A DNA stretch of 64,000 nt from Planktothrix sp. FACHB-1365. Lineage in GTDB: Bacteria; Cyanobacteriota; Cyanobacteriia; Cyanobacteriales; Microcoleaceae. Under the pieces are notes generated by a model. The model searched no databases, was not told the origin of the DNA, and saw only the letters and a program-made list of their open reading frames with translations. The first letter of the stretch is position 1. Every line of letters starts with the position of its first letter. The translations under genes were made by a program, and so were the position numbers. Shown here piece after piece: positions 37,189-46,126 of this stretch. Location of the stretch: the NCBI RefSeq assembly GCF_014697575.1, contig NZ_JACJSC010000019.1, forward strand, positions 52,947-116,946, in the 5' to 3' direction.

Positions 37189-38418
37189 TTAAACCCAGAA
37201 TTTTCGATAAAACGATAAAAAATTGAGGAAATTTTGAATTACAAGAGCATTCGCAATATCCATAAAAAAAGCTCCGACTAAGGGAACAATAATAAAGGCT
37301 TGAGGTGAAGCTCCAAAATGTTCAGTTACGGCGGTCATATTAGCCATTGCGGTTGGAGTCGCCCCTAATGCGAGTCCCGAATATCCGGCTGAAATCACCG
37401 CCGCATCATAGTTTTTTCCCATGACAGGAAACGCCACAAAGATTGTGTAAACCGTAATCATTAATAACTGTACAAACAATAATAAAGCGATTGGCCCTGC
37501 TAAGTCTACCAATGTCCACAACTGTAAACTCATTAAAGACATCGCTAAAAATAACCCCAAACTCACATCAGAAATTAAAGCTAGAGAAGGAGTATCAGAC
37601 GGCCAAGCAAAGTGTTTAAAGACCAAAGGTACAGTATTCGTTAAAATAATTCCACCTAATAAACACCCCACAAACACAGGTAATTTTAAACCGATAGCGG
37701 TAGCGATCGCATTAATTTGTAGTCCCAAACCAATCGCAAGATTAATGACTAATACCGAATTGAGCATAGTATTATAATCAATTATAACATTCTTCTGATC
37801 GTCCTTAATACCAATGCTCAGATCTTGATTTGGGTTATTCGCTTGGAGTTGGTTTTTGTTAATTAAAAATTTGGCGATGGGGCCACCAACAATTCCCCCA
37901 AACACTAAACCAAAGGTCGCACTTGCAATGCCTATTTCCGCAGCATTAGCAATTCCATAACTCTCCTTAAATAGAGGCGACCAGGCGATCACCGTCCCAT
38001 GTCCTCCACTCAGAGAAATCGACCCCGCCAGTAAACCAATAGGCAATTTTAACCCCGTTAACGCTGCGATCGCAACCCCCGTCATATTTTGAACAATTAG
38101 ATAACTGATCGCCATGATTAACAAAATTAATAGCGGTTTTCCCCCTTTTACCAGGGTTTTTAATTGAGCAGAAAGCCCAATAGTTGTAAAAAAAATAATC
38201 AATAAATCATCCCGAATATTGAGATTAAATTCGATTTGATACTGAAAAACTTCAAAACAAAGACTAAACAATAAGGAAGCAAGAACACCGCCCGAAACAG
38301 CATCAGGAATATTAAAATCCTGAAGGAATTTAATTTTGTGGGTTAAATATTTCCCCAAATACAAAACCAAAATCGCCACAATTACCGTTTCGCGTAGATC
38401 AAGTTGCAAAATATTCAT
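37189..38418 (-). CDS. gltS: Sodium/glutamate symporter GltS
   Basis: A 409-residue integral membrane protein of the GltS family, importing glutamate with sodium across the cytoplasmic membrane. The first helices match (LDLRETVIVAILVLYLGKYL and IPDAVSGGVLASLLF), and the two re-entrant-loop regions appear as LSGGHGTVIAW and YSGLALGATPTAMANM. About ten hydrophobic segments are visible. The length is normal. A terminator follows; a dispersed repeat lies just upstream of the start. Confidence 0.93.
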   Translation of the reverse strand: MNILQLDLRETVIVAILVLYLGKYLTHKIKFLQDFNIPDAVSGGVLASLLFSLCFEVFQYQIEFNLNIRDDLLIIFFTTIGLSAQLKTLVKGGKPLLILLIMAISYLIVQNMTGVAIAALTGLKLPIGLLAGSISLSGGHGTVIAWSPLFKESYGIANAAEIGIASATFGLVFGGIVGGPIAKFLINKNQLQANNPNQDLSIGIKDDQKNVIIDYNTMLNSVLVINLAIGLGLQINAIATAIGLKLPVFVGCLLGGIILTNTVPLVFKHFAWPSDTPSLALISDVSLGLFLAMSLMSLQLWTLVDLAGPIALLLFVQLLMITVYTIFVAFPVMGKNYDAAVISAGYSGLALGATPTAMANMTAVTEHFGASPQAFIIVPLVGAFFMDIANALVIQNFLNFLSFYRKFWV

Positions 38419-38445
38419 GATGTAAAAACTTAATTCCTGATAGTA

Positions 38446-38470
38446 TCGTAGTAAGCCCTTCAGGGCTTTC
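38446..38470. repeat. Dispersed palindrome (AAGCCCTTCAGGGCTT)
   Basis: TCGTAGTAAGCCCTTCAGGGCTTT belongs to a family with further copies at 41697-41775 and 43050-43103. It lies between the restriction enzyme and gltS genes. Confidence 0.85.
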
Positions 38471-38474
38471 TCTA

Positions 38475-41400
38475 TTAAGATAATCCCAAATCGGGCAAAT
38501 GATTAACAATTTTAACCGTTTCTAAACTAACGGTGATCACTTGACCAATTAACCTAACAATATATTGTTCATCGTCTAAACGGTTCGGATCATTAACAAT
38601 TCCACTGCGTTTATCAATTTTAACTTGATATTGATCAATAATCCAATCTAACGCCGAACGATTTCCTAATCGATATTCAAACACTTCAGGAGGAATACCG
38701 CTTAAGGTGAGAAACTCATTATAAATAATTTGGGTTTTGTCTTTACTGAGTTTCATTTTTTCAACTCGCCAATTTAACGGAACTTGATCATTTTCAATAA
38801 ATTTAAGGCTATATTCGGGTTGTTGTTCATAGTTAAGATGCAAATCTGCTAATTGTTGTCCAGCATCAACAAACCCTCGAAAATCGGGTGCGTAGGGAAT
38901 GCGAGGAAGTTCTCGTTTAAGGTTAGCAGCGTAGCGTTCTCGATAGGTGGGATGATGCAAGAGGCTATAGGTATAATAGAAAATATCCCATTTTGTAATA
39001 GTCGGATCTTGGTAATAGTTTCTAAATTGTTCGAGTGACCAGTCAGTGATATTTTCTTTTCGGTTTGTTCCGTCTTTTTCGTAAGTGTAGAATGGAAAAC
39101 ATTGAGCTTTTTCAAAAGCAAAATCTAAAGCAATAATAAATTGACTGATAAAACAACCAAATCCTTTTCTATCACCAACGCCAGCAATAGAAATAATCAA
39201 ATTTTCTTTTTCAGTTTCAGGCGTAGGGAATATTAAAGGAAATTTACCGGGGCTGTCATTTAAACCATCTGCAAAATAAAGAGGAGAATTTACGAATGGA
39301 CGATAAAGTGATTGCCTTATTCTAGTTTGAGAAAATTCTAGGGACTTTCCTGTTTTTAAATCTTTTTTTAAATCTCTGCTCCAGCTAATTTTATGATCAT
39401 CACAAATTACAAAATTATCTACGTCAACTGATTTATCGCTGCGATCTTGCCATTTCCTAACTTGTTCGTTATAAGTGGAAATCATGCGTTGAATATTGGC
39501 TACTAATTCATCATAATTAAAATTATAGACCCAAGCATCTCTATTTGTACTAACTCCTAAACTAAACATCTTAAAAATTATCCCATTATCATGATTTTTA
39601 GAAAGTTTAGCTTCTTTATTCCCTACTTGAATAAATATATCAAAATCATTTTTTAATCCTTCATTTAACCAATTATTCTTTTTATCAGGGTTTATTAATT
39701 GCCATTTAATCGTATCCCATTGCTGATGTTGGTTTAAATAATTAAACTTTTCTTCCTTTCTCAAAAATTCACCAACACTAGCATAATAAATTTTTGTATT
39801 CTTAGACTGATTAAATCTATTTGTTCTAATAAAAATGTTAATGCTGACTCCAACTTTAATGTCGAAAACGTTATGAATACTTTTTGATGGATCTGTATTC
39901 TTTCTAATATTCCCTCCTAAATCAATAATATAAATTAAATCAAAATCTTTTTCTAAATGTTTTCTCATGCCGTCAAAAGCAAGAGCATTAATAAAACTAT
40001 TATTAGTTACAAAAGCAACTATTCCTTCATCTACTATTCTATCCGAAGCCCAACGAATTGCTTTGACATAAGGATCAAAAAGAAATCTTTTTAATGTTGC
40101 TTTTGAATCTTTAGCGTAGGTTGCAGCAATTCGATCATCAATTCCGGTTTTATCTTTTTTATTCGTATATTTCTGATTTTTATTATTATCATTTTCATTC
40201 AATTGAGACGCATTATAAGGCGGATTTCCAATAATTACAAAAATCGGTGAACTTCTTTGAAGTTGAACCCTAGCGGTATTTTCTGGGGTAAATAACGATA
40301 ACTGTTGCACCTGTTGATCCGAAAACGTATCAACTAAACAAATCCCTTCAAAAGCTTTATAATTACCCGTTGCTTCAAAATATTGATGCTCGATATTCAT
40401 CGAAGCAATATAATAAGGTAATAACATCACCTCATTGCAGTGTAATTCCTGTTCATATTTATAGGGAAGGGCTGTTTTTCTAATTTCCTGCATCACCCGT
40501 AAAATAAAATTACCCGTCCCCACAAAGGGATCAAGAATATGCACTCCTTTATCATTGAAAGACTTCCCAAACTCTTTTTGTAAGATATCCTCAACACTTT
40601 TCACCATAAAATTAACAATAGGTTGCGGTGTGTAAACAATTCCGTGCGTATCCGCAACTTTCACCGCAAACCCTTGAAAAAATTTCTCATAAACCGTATT
40701 CAGAAAATGCTGTTTATCGCTAAAATCATCAATAGTTTGAGCCGCATCTTCCAAAGCACGATAAAAATAATCAACTTCCCCTAAAAAATGATCTCGACTA
40801 AAAGATTTAGATGTTAACGCTTGAATTACCTTTTCAATTTCCACCGCAATAATATTCCGACGGGTGAAATCAGGATTATTAAAAATTTGCCTAAAAATTC
40901 GTTCCGTTAGCAGATGTTGAATTAACATTTCCTCCACCGCAGCTTCAGCAAGATTTGGGTTAATAGCTTGACGGCAAATTTCCGTAAATTCACTAAACGC
41001 TTGAATAAATTTCGGGTTAGTTTTCCGTTGAGTTTCAATTAAATTAATCAATTTACCCGATAAATCTTTAACCCGTCCACCAAATTCTGATGCAGCGGTT
41101 TCCCATTGGGTAATTTCAGGGGTACGATATTCAAAAAATAACTTTAATGTCTCAACTAAAATCTGCGGTTTCGTAATATCTTCATCACAGATTTGTTTTC
41201 CGCCTTGCCATAAAATAGCGCGTTCAGGAGATTGAAAAATGATATTATCTTTAGGATAACCAACGGCAAATTTTTGTTTAACTTCTCGGTCTAATTTATC
41301 TTGACTATCTTTAGCTTCCCAAACGCCATATCTAATACTTCCATCCCGAACTAAAGCACCATCAACCCGAATACTTTTACCGTTGGGTAACTTAATTTGT

Positions 41401-41570
41401 TTTTCAGGAATTAAGGTTAAATCAAATTGTTGACAACAAGCTTTTAAGAGGTCTGTAAAGGCATCTTTCACCGCTAATTCATGGGAAACCCCCAATTTCG
41501 CAAACTGTTGTAAAGCGTCATAATAAGCTTTAACAGGTTTATGGGTGGGTTTCAAGTTTAGCGTCACCAT
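38475..41570 (-). CDS. Single-chain Type IIG/ISP-like restriction-modification enzyme, no helicase
   Basis: A protein of about 1031 residues. The N-terminus resembles a PD-(D/E)XK nuclease: Asp70 in VDGALV, then Glu85-x-Lys87 in WEAKD. A helical spacer follows, then an N6-adenine methyltransferase with motif I DPFVGTGNF (about 347) and motif IV NPPYNAS (about 447). The remaining 550 residues should recognise the target. The classic ISP enzymes such as LlaGI have a helicase between nuclease and methylase; none is visible here. ATG at 41570 is preferred over TTG at 41579. Dispersed repeats flank both sides. It protects the cell against unmethylated DNA if active. Confidence 0.85.
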   Translation of the reverse strand: MVTLNLKPTHKPVKAYYDALQQFAKLGVSHELAVKDAFTDLLKACCQQFDLTLIPEKQIKLPNGKSIRVDGALVRDGSIRYGVWEAKDSQDKLDREVKQKFAVGYPKDNIIFQSPERAILWQGGKQICDEDITKPQILVETLKLFFEYRTPEITQWETAASEFGGRVKDLSGKLINLIETQRKTNPKFIQAFSEFTEICRQAINPNLAEAAVEEMLIQHLLTERIFRQIFNNPDFTRRNIIAVEIEKVIQALTSKSFSRDHFLGEVDYFYRALEDAAQTIDDFSDKQHFLNTVYEKFFQGFAVKVADTHGIVYTPQPIVNFMVKSVEDILQKEFGKSFNDKGVHILDPFVGTGNFILRVMQEIRKTALPYKYEQELHCNEVMLLPYYIASMNIEHQYFEATGNYKAFEGICLVDTFSDQQVQQLSLFTPENTARVQLQRSSPIFVIIGNPPYNASQLNENDNNKNQKYTNKKDKTGIDDRIAATYAKDSKATLKRFLFDPYVKAIRWASDRIVDEGIVAFVTNNSFINALAFDGMRKHLEKDFDLIYIIDLGGNIRKNTDPSKSIHNVFDIKVGVSINIFIRTNRFNQSKNTKIYYASVGEFLRKEEKFNYLNQHQQWDTIKWQLINPDKKNNWLNEGLKNDFDIFIQVGNKEAKLSKNHDNGIIFKMFSLGVSTNRDAWVYNFNYDELVANIQRMISTYNEQVRKWQDRSDKSVDVDNFVICDDHKISWSRDLKKDLKTGKSLEFSQTRIRQSLYRPFVNSPLYFADGLNDSPGKFPLIFPTPETEKENLIISIAGVGDRKGFGCFISQFIIALDFAFEKAQCFPFYTYEKDGTNRKENITDWSLEQFRNYYQDPTITKWDIFYYTYSLLHHPTYRERYAANLKRELPRIPYAPDFRGFVDAGQQLADLHLNYEQQPEYSLKFIENDQVPLNWRVEKMKLSKDKTQIIYNEFLTLSGIPPEVFEYRLGNRSALDWIIDQYQVKIDKRSGIVNDPNRLDDEQYIVRLIGQVITVSLETVKIVNHLPDLGLS

Positions 41571-41696
41571 AGGAAACAAGCCCTCAGACTATCTTTGCTA
41601 ATTCTCTCATATTAAACTCAATATATAAGGTGAATTTTTTGTAGTGCAAATGTTCTCGCTTGCTACAGGATAGGGTTTAAATGCGTAACAGCTTAG

Positions 41697-41775
41697 GAAT
41701 TAAGCCCTGAAGGGCTTACTACGATAAAAACCTGTAGGAATTAAGCCCTGAAGGGCTTACTACGATAAAAACCTG
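41697..41775. repeat. Two tandem copies of the AAGCCCTGAAGGGCTT repeat
   Basis: A unit of about 40 bases (GGAATTAAGCCCTGAAGGGC, then TTACTACGATAAAAACCTG) occurs twice in tandem in the gap between fbaA and the restriction enzyme gene. The second copy runs into the fbaA terminator. Confidence 0.85.
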
Positions 41776-41797
41776 GCTTCTTATTGAAGAAACCAGG
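41767..41797 (-). terminator. Rho-independent terminator of fbaA
   Basis: Reading on the minus strand, CCTGG-T-TTCTT-CAAT-AAGAA-G-CCAGG is followed by TTTTTATCG. The stem has 10 pairs with one mismatch, 50 bases after the fbaA stop. Confidence 0.8.
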
Positions 41798-41846
41798 CTT
41801 TCAATCTATCAACTTAGACGATTTAACGCTAAAATTGAGAGTCTAA

Positions 41847-42926
41847 TTAAACAGCAACAGCCGCTTTAGTCGTAGCACTCAATTCACCTTTAGCGTATTT
41901 AGCTGCAAATTCATCTAAAGTTTGAACTTTGATTTTATCTGCATTACCCGCAGAACCGAATTGATTATAACGATCCGCACAAACTTTCTTCATATATTTA
42001 ATAGAAGGTTTCAGGAAGTGACGAGGATCGAAATTAGAAGGATCTTTGAAAGCCGCTTCACGGAAGGCTGCGGTAATGGCTAAACGGTTGTCAGTATCAA
42101 TATTAACTTTACGGACACCGCTCTTAATTCCTTTTTGAATTTCTTCCACAGGAACCCCGTAAGTTTCAGGGATCTGACCACCATACTGATTGATCAAAGC
42201 TAACAGATCTTCAGGAACAGAAGAAGAACCGTGCATCACTAAATGAGTATTCGGTAAACGACGGTGAATTTCTTCAATGCGGCTAATGGCCAGAATTTCT
42301 CCGGTGGGTTTCCGAGTGAATTTATAAGCTCCGTGACTGGTACCAATGGCGATCGCTAAAGCATCTACTTGGGTTCTTTCCACGAACTCAACCGCTTGGT
42401 CAGGGTCAGTTAACAGTTGTTCCATCGTTAACTTTCCTTCTGCACCGTGACCATCTTCTTTGTCACCTTGCATGGTTTCCAGGGAACCTAAACAACCCAG
42501 TTCACCTTCAACACTAACGCCAATGGAGTGAGCCACTTTCACCACTTCCAAGGTGACAGCCACGTTATATTCAAAGCTGGCAGGAGTTTTCCCATCAGCT
42601 TCGAGAGAACCATCCATCATCACGCTAGTAAAGCCATGACGCATGGCAGAATAGCAGGTGGCGGGGGAGTTGCCGTGATCTTGGTGCATGGCAATGGGGA
42701 TGTGGGGATAGGTTTCCACCGCCGCTAAAATCAGGTGGCGCAGGAAGCTTTCACCTGCATATTGACGAGCGCCGCGAGAAGCTTGCAAAATCACAGGGCT
42801 ATTGGTTTCTTCCGCAGCCTGCATAATCGCTTGGATCTGCTCCATGTTGTTAACGTTGTATGCAGGAAGTCCATAATCATTCTCAGCCGCATGATCCAGC
42901 AAAAGCCGCATGGGTACGAGCGCCAT
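41847..42926 (-). CDS. fbaA: Class II fructose-1,6-bisphosphate aldolase
   Basis: A 359-residue zinc-dependent aldolase of glycolysis and the Calvin cycle, cytosolic. Metal-binding residues lie in [27 protein letters not shown] and [13 protein letters not shown]; the phosphate-binding end is [15 protein letters not shown]. The length and the C-terminal helix ([19 protein letters not shown]) match cyanobacterial CbbA/FbaA. A strong ribosome-binding site, AGGAGGAG, lies 4-5 bases upstream of the ATG, fitting high expression. It sits between two defence-type genes. Confidence 0.95.
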   Translation of the reverse strand: MALVPMRLLLDHAAENDYGLPAYNVNNMEQIQAIMQAAEETNSPVILQASRGARQYAGESFLRHLILAAVETYPHIPIAMHQDHGNSPATCYSAMRHGFTSVMMDGSLEADGKTPASFEYNVAVTLEVVKVAHSIGVSVEGELGCLGSLETMQGDKEDGHGAEGKLTMEQLLTDPDQAVEFVERTQVDALAIAIGTSHGAYKFTRKPTGEILAISRIEEIHRRLPNTHLVMHGSSSVPEDLLALINQYGGQIPETYGVPVEEIQKGIKSGVRKVNIDTDNRLAITAAFREAAFKDPSNFDPRHFLKPSIKYMKKVCADRYNQFGSAGNADKIKVQTLDEFAAKYAKGELSATTKAAVAV

Positions 42927-43351
42927 AAAATCTCCTCCTAAGTCGTTGTCTAAATTTATTCCGAGACCGTCTTAATTAAAACAATCTTAAGACAATTTGG
43001 TCATTTCCGGTGGTTCAGATCAGAAATTTGTCAAATTTGGTGAACAAAATTGTAGTAAGCCCTTCAGGGCTTCAAAATTGTAGTAAGCCCTTCAGGGCTT
43101 CAATCTCATACTCACAGGTAAGAAACATCAAAATCACTCTAAATTAAGCCCAGAAAAGCTTACAACCATTCATATTGTTGGCTGGTATCGGTTTTGAACT
43201 TTGTATATCACATAATATTGATTTTGTCAAGTATCGCTGTTGGCTTTTGGGAATTCTGCGATCGCTCATCATCACACTATATATTAAGCCCTAAACGGCT
43301 GACTCCGATTAATATAAAATATAAAAATATAAAAAATAAGAGGAGCAGTCA
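42927..43351. other. Intergenic region with two dispersed repeat copies
   Basis: A 425-base gap containing the fbaA leader. Two direct copies of a TAGTAAGCCCTTCAGGGCTTC unit lie at 43050-43078 and 43079-43103, and a degraded AAGCCCAGAAAAGCTT at 43144. A ribosome-binding site (AAGAGGAG) precedes the next gene. Confidence 0.7.
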
Positions 43352-45091
43352 ATGGCTTATTGGCTATTTCAAAGTAACCCTAAATATTACAGAATCCTTG
43401 ATGCTATCCAAGATTTAGAACAAATGCCTTGGTTAGTCAATCGATTTGCTAATCAAATGTCTGTTGGTGATGGTGTATTAATTTGGATATCGGGTCAAGA
43501 TTCAGGAATTTATGCGATGGCAAAAATTCTTGAAATTCCTCAAACAATTAATAATTTTCCTGATGAAAATTACTGGCTTGATCAGGACAGAAGAATTAAA
43601 GATAAAAACCTAAATTTTGCTATTATTCAGTTTACAAATAAATTAGTTAATAATCCAATCCTCAGAAACCAAGTTAAAGAAGACGAAATTTTAAAAGAAT
43701 TGATGGTAATTCGACAACCTCAATCAACAAACTATGCAGTTACCCTCGATCAATGGGAAAGAGTCAAACAATTAATTAATGGGATTGAAGCTATAATACC
43801 ATCTCGTCAATCTGAAGAAGTTGATGTTGAGGGTAATGAGGAAGGAGATATTGTTGTAGAACCTCAAAGTGTATCTTTAGATAAAAGCGATCGCAGTTTA
43901 TCAGAATATCATAGATGGTATAAAAGAGGAAGCTTAATTATTGCTCCTGAATGGCAACGGGAATATGTTTGGGACTTGAAAAAAGCGTCTCGATTAATTG
44001 AATCATTTTTAATTGGTTTACCTGTTCCCGTTATTTATTTAGCATTTAATGAAGAAGGAGCCCGTGAAGTTATTGATGGGTTACAAAGATTAACATCTAT
44101 TTTTAATTTTTTTGATAATAAATACGAGCTTAAAGGATTAGAAAGCTTACGGCAATTTAATGGACGTAAGTTTAATCAACTTCCTCCAGAATATCAAAAC
44201 CATTTAGAAGATTCTACCATGAGAGCCTTTGAACTGCCCAAGGATACAGACAAAAACCTAAAATTTTTAATTTTTGAACGCTTGAATACAGGTGGCATTG
44301 TTCTGAATGATATGGAAATTAGGAACTGTCTTTATCGAGGTCAATTAAATGACTTAATCCGAGAACTCGCTAAATCAGATGAATTTTTAGCTTGTGTTAA
44401 TCAAAAAAATTTAGATAAACGTATGAAAGATCGAGGTTTAGTTTTACGATACTTGGCTTTCTTACAAATGAATTATAGAAATGCTCGAAAAGGAATGAAG
44501 AATTTTTTAAATGAGTTTCTACAAACTTATCGAAATCCAGGGACAGACAAACTTAACGAATTTAGAGATACTTTCAAAAAATCCATGAAAGCAGCTTATA
44601 CTATTTTCGGAAATCAAGCCTTTCGATTAAGAACAGAAAAAGGAAGTTGGTCAACACAGCTTAATGCTTCTATTTTTCAAGTTCTTAGTGTTTCATTCGC
44701 CGATTATGATTTAGGTGCTTTAACCCGTGCTTCTGATCTAATTTATGAAGAATATTTAGATTTAATTGGTACAGATGAAAAATGGGTAGATTGCGTTAAA
44801 ACTTCAACCGGAGATATTCAAAGAATTGATTACTCATTTTCAACCTGGAAACAACGATTAGCTGAAGTGATGAAGGTTACATATCCTAATGATTCGCAAC
44901 GAGTATTTTCCCGCCAGTTGAAACAAGAAATTTATCAACAAGACCCAACTTGCCAAATTTGTAATCAGCGCATTACTTTAATTAATGATGCTGCTCTCGA
45001 TCATGAAAAACATTACTGGCGAGGCGGTAAGACGATTCCAGAAAACGCTCGTTTAGTACATCGTCAATGCAATTTACAACGAGAACATTAA
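43352..45091 (+). CDS. EVE-DUF262-HNH protein, probable modification-dependent nuclease
   Basis: A 579-residue three-domain protein. Residues 1-140 are an EVE (PUA-like) domain starting MAYWLFQSNPKYYRILD, with VGDGVLIWISGQDSGIYAMA; EVE domains bind modified bases. From about 180 to 400 is a DUF262 (GmrS/ParB-like) domain with APEWQREYVWD and EVIDGLQRLTSIF. The C-terminus is a zinc-bearing HNH nuclease: CQICNQRI, LDHEKHYWRGG and ENARLVHRQCN. The architecture suggests reading a modified base, nucleotide-dependent control by DUF262, and cutting by HNH. AAGAGGAG precedes the ATG. The gene is apparently intact and alone. Confidence 0.87.
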   Translation: MAYWLFQSNPKYYRILDAIQDLEQMPWLVNRFANQMSVGDGVLIWISGQDSGIYAMAKILEIPQTINNFPDENYWLDQDRRIKDKNLNFAIIQFTNKLVNNPILRNQVKEDEILKELMVIRQPQSTNYAVTLDQWERVKQLINGIEAIIPSRQSEEVDVEGNEEGDIVVEPQSVSLDKSDRSLSEYHRWYKRGSLIIAPEWQREYVWDLKKASRLIESFLIGLPVPVIYLAFNEEGAREVIDGLQRLTSIFNFFDNKYELKGLESLRQFNGRKFNQLPPEYQNHLEDSTMRAFELPKDTDKNLKFLIFERLNTGGIVLNDMEIRNCLYRGQLNDLIRELAKSDEFLACVNQKNLDKRMKDRGLVLRYLAFLQMNYRNARKGMKNFLNEFLQTYRNPGTDKLNEFRDTFKKSMKAAYTIFGNQAFRLRTEKGSWSTQLNASIFQVLSVSFADYDLGALTRASDLIYEEYLDLIGTDEKWVDCVKTSTGDIQRIDYSFSTWKQRLAEVMKVTYPNDSQRVFSRQLKQEIYQQDPTCQICNQRITLINDAALDHEKHYWRGGKTIPENARLVHRQCNLQREH

Positions 45092-45111
45092 AATCCACAT
45101 AAGGCATGGAC

Positions 45112-45372
45112 TTAAAACTGCGTTTTTGAACGAGTCTCATGTACAAAATTCAGGCAATCTTCCAGGTCATCACCCTGCCAAGTTTTGGCAAATTTTAGTA
45201 AATCTTTAGCTGTTTTGCCTCTTTTAATGGGGGATAGTTTACGCAATGAAGATGACTCAATAGCTTCTACAGGCTGGATAGAGTCCAGAAACTCACTGAC
45301 TAGAGCCAGTCTTTCGGGTGAAAGTTGATTGAGTTGCTTTTCAATTTTCTAACGTAATTGAACTGTATTCAT
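45112..45372 (-). pseudogene. Antitoxin-like gene with one nonsense codon
   Basis: An 87-codon frame reads MNTVQLR, a TAG, then KIEKQLNQLSPERLALVSEF and later LLKFAKTWQGDDLEDCL, ending in RSKTQF. This matches small cyanobacterial antitoxins with an LSPERLALVxxFL start and a TWQGxDxEDCL tail. The only break is a TAG at codon 8, probably from CAG. Translation could still begin downstream only without the N-terminus. The usual partner toxin gene is absent. It ends 21 bases from the convergent EVE protein gene. Confidence 0.75.
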
Positions 45373-45429
45373 AGTTATCAGAAAAATAGGTTTAAAACCC
45401 TATCCTTCTAGGACAGCTTTATATTGGGT

Positions 45430-45790
45430 TGTCTATTGACATCCAATCGTGCTACCATTTCGGATAACAGGAAAGGTAAATAACCTGTCTAAAAACCTAG
45501 TTGCCTAACGGTAAATACTGAACCTTGACAATTGAATCTATAGGGTTCTACTGCATAGTTTTAGCTTCTCCCCAGCAGTGGGTAAAAGATTCGTGGGAAG
45601 CTCAACAACCAGTTTTTGAAACTAATTGTTTCAATTAAAAAACAACGCGCAGTCATGCGAATAGGGTAGGGCATACCCAAATCTACGCTTGGGGAGAATC
45701 CCACCTCTGGTTAAAGCACTGCAAGGTACTTTGATTAAGTGGTTTCGACGAACCAAGAATCCTCACGCTTTCAGGCTAAGGAGTGTCAAG
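45430..45790 (+). mobile_element. Orphan IS605-type right end, probable omega-RNA scaffold
   Basis: This non-coding stretch ends in GAATCCTCACGC, a short loop and AAGGAGTGTCAA, the same arrangement as the right end of the TnpB element at 35851 (GAATCC ... GG ... TGTCAA). Upstream is structured sequence (GGGTAGGGCATACCC, GGTTTCGACGAACC) typical of omega-RNA-coding 3' regions. No tnpB frame remains upstream. The end lies directly in the DUF433 gene. The upstream limit is uncertain. Confidence 0.6.
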
Positions 45791-45936
45791 ATGTTCTGGG
45801 ATGGTTAGCTACTGGAATGTCGGTGGCTGAGATTATTGACGATTTCCCAGAACTAACAGAAACAGATATTAGAGCCTGTTTAGAATTTGCTGCTGATCGG
45901 GATCATCGTTTAGTTGCTTTGGTGAGTAATACTTGA
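45739..45936 (+). pseudogene. DUF433 antitoxin with its N-terminus replaced by an IS end
   Basis: The last 50 residues (QDVLGWLATGMSVAEIIDDF and ELTETDIRACLEFAADR) are a clear DUF433 antitoxin C-terminal half. The first 17 (MVSTNQESSRFQAKECQ) are encoded by the IS605 right end, and the usual N-terminal half with its CGGKPCIRGTR-like motif is missing. A GTG at 45739 keeps the frame open, but the product would lack the DNA-binding half. It overlaps the DUF5615 remnant. Confidence 0.75.
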
Positions 45937-45965
45937 AACTACTCTTTGATCAAAACCTAATTAGA
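45933..45965 (+). pseudogene. First codons of a DUF5615 (PIN-like) toxin
   Basis: A TTG overlapping the DUF433 stop starts MKLLFDQNL, the universal beginning of DUF5615 toxins that follow DUF433 antitoxins. After about 11 codons the resemblance stops and the frame runs antisense into the tRNA gene. The catalytic acidic residues beyond the first Asp are gone. Confidence 0.65.
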
Positions 45966-45984
45966 ACTGCATTAATTAATGATA

Positions 45985-46056
45985 TGGGTCGCCCGGGATT
46001 CGAACCCGGAACTAATCGGTTAAAAGCCGAGTACTCTACCGTTGAGTTAGCGACCC
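45985..46056 (-). tRNA. tRNA-Lys (anticodon TTT)
   Basis: A 72-base cloverleaf on the minus strand: acceptor GGGTCGC / GCGACCC with discriminator A, anticodon loop CTTTTAA (TTT), and T-loop GGTTCGAATCC. The CCA end is not encoded. It abuts the truncated toxin remnant, suggesting an integration or deletion edge. Confidence 0.96.
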
Positions 46057-46126
46057 GCGTGTTTTTTCTTTTCTCACGCACAGTTTCTAATAGTAGCACA
46101 ACATTTTTGGGTTGACAAGGGGGGAT

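Noticed and set aside
45933..46115. A 60-codon frame over the tRNA region
   Set aside because: It is mostly antisense to tRNA-Lys (GRPGFEPGT is the usual tRNA-antisense peptide); only the first codons are real toxin remnant.
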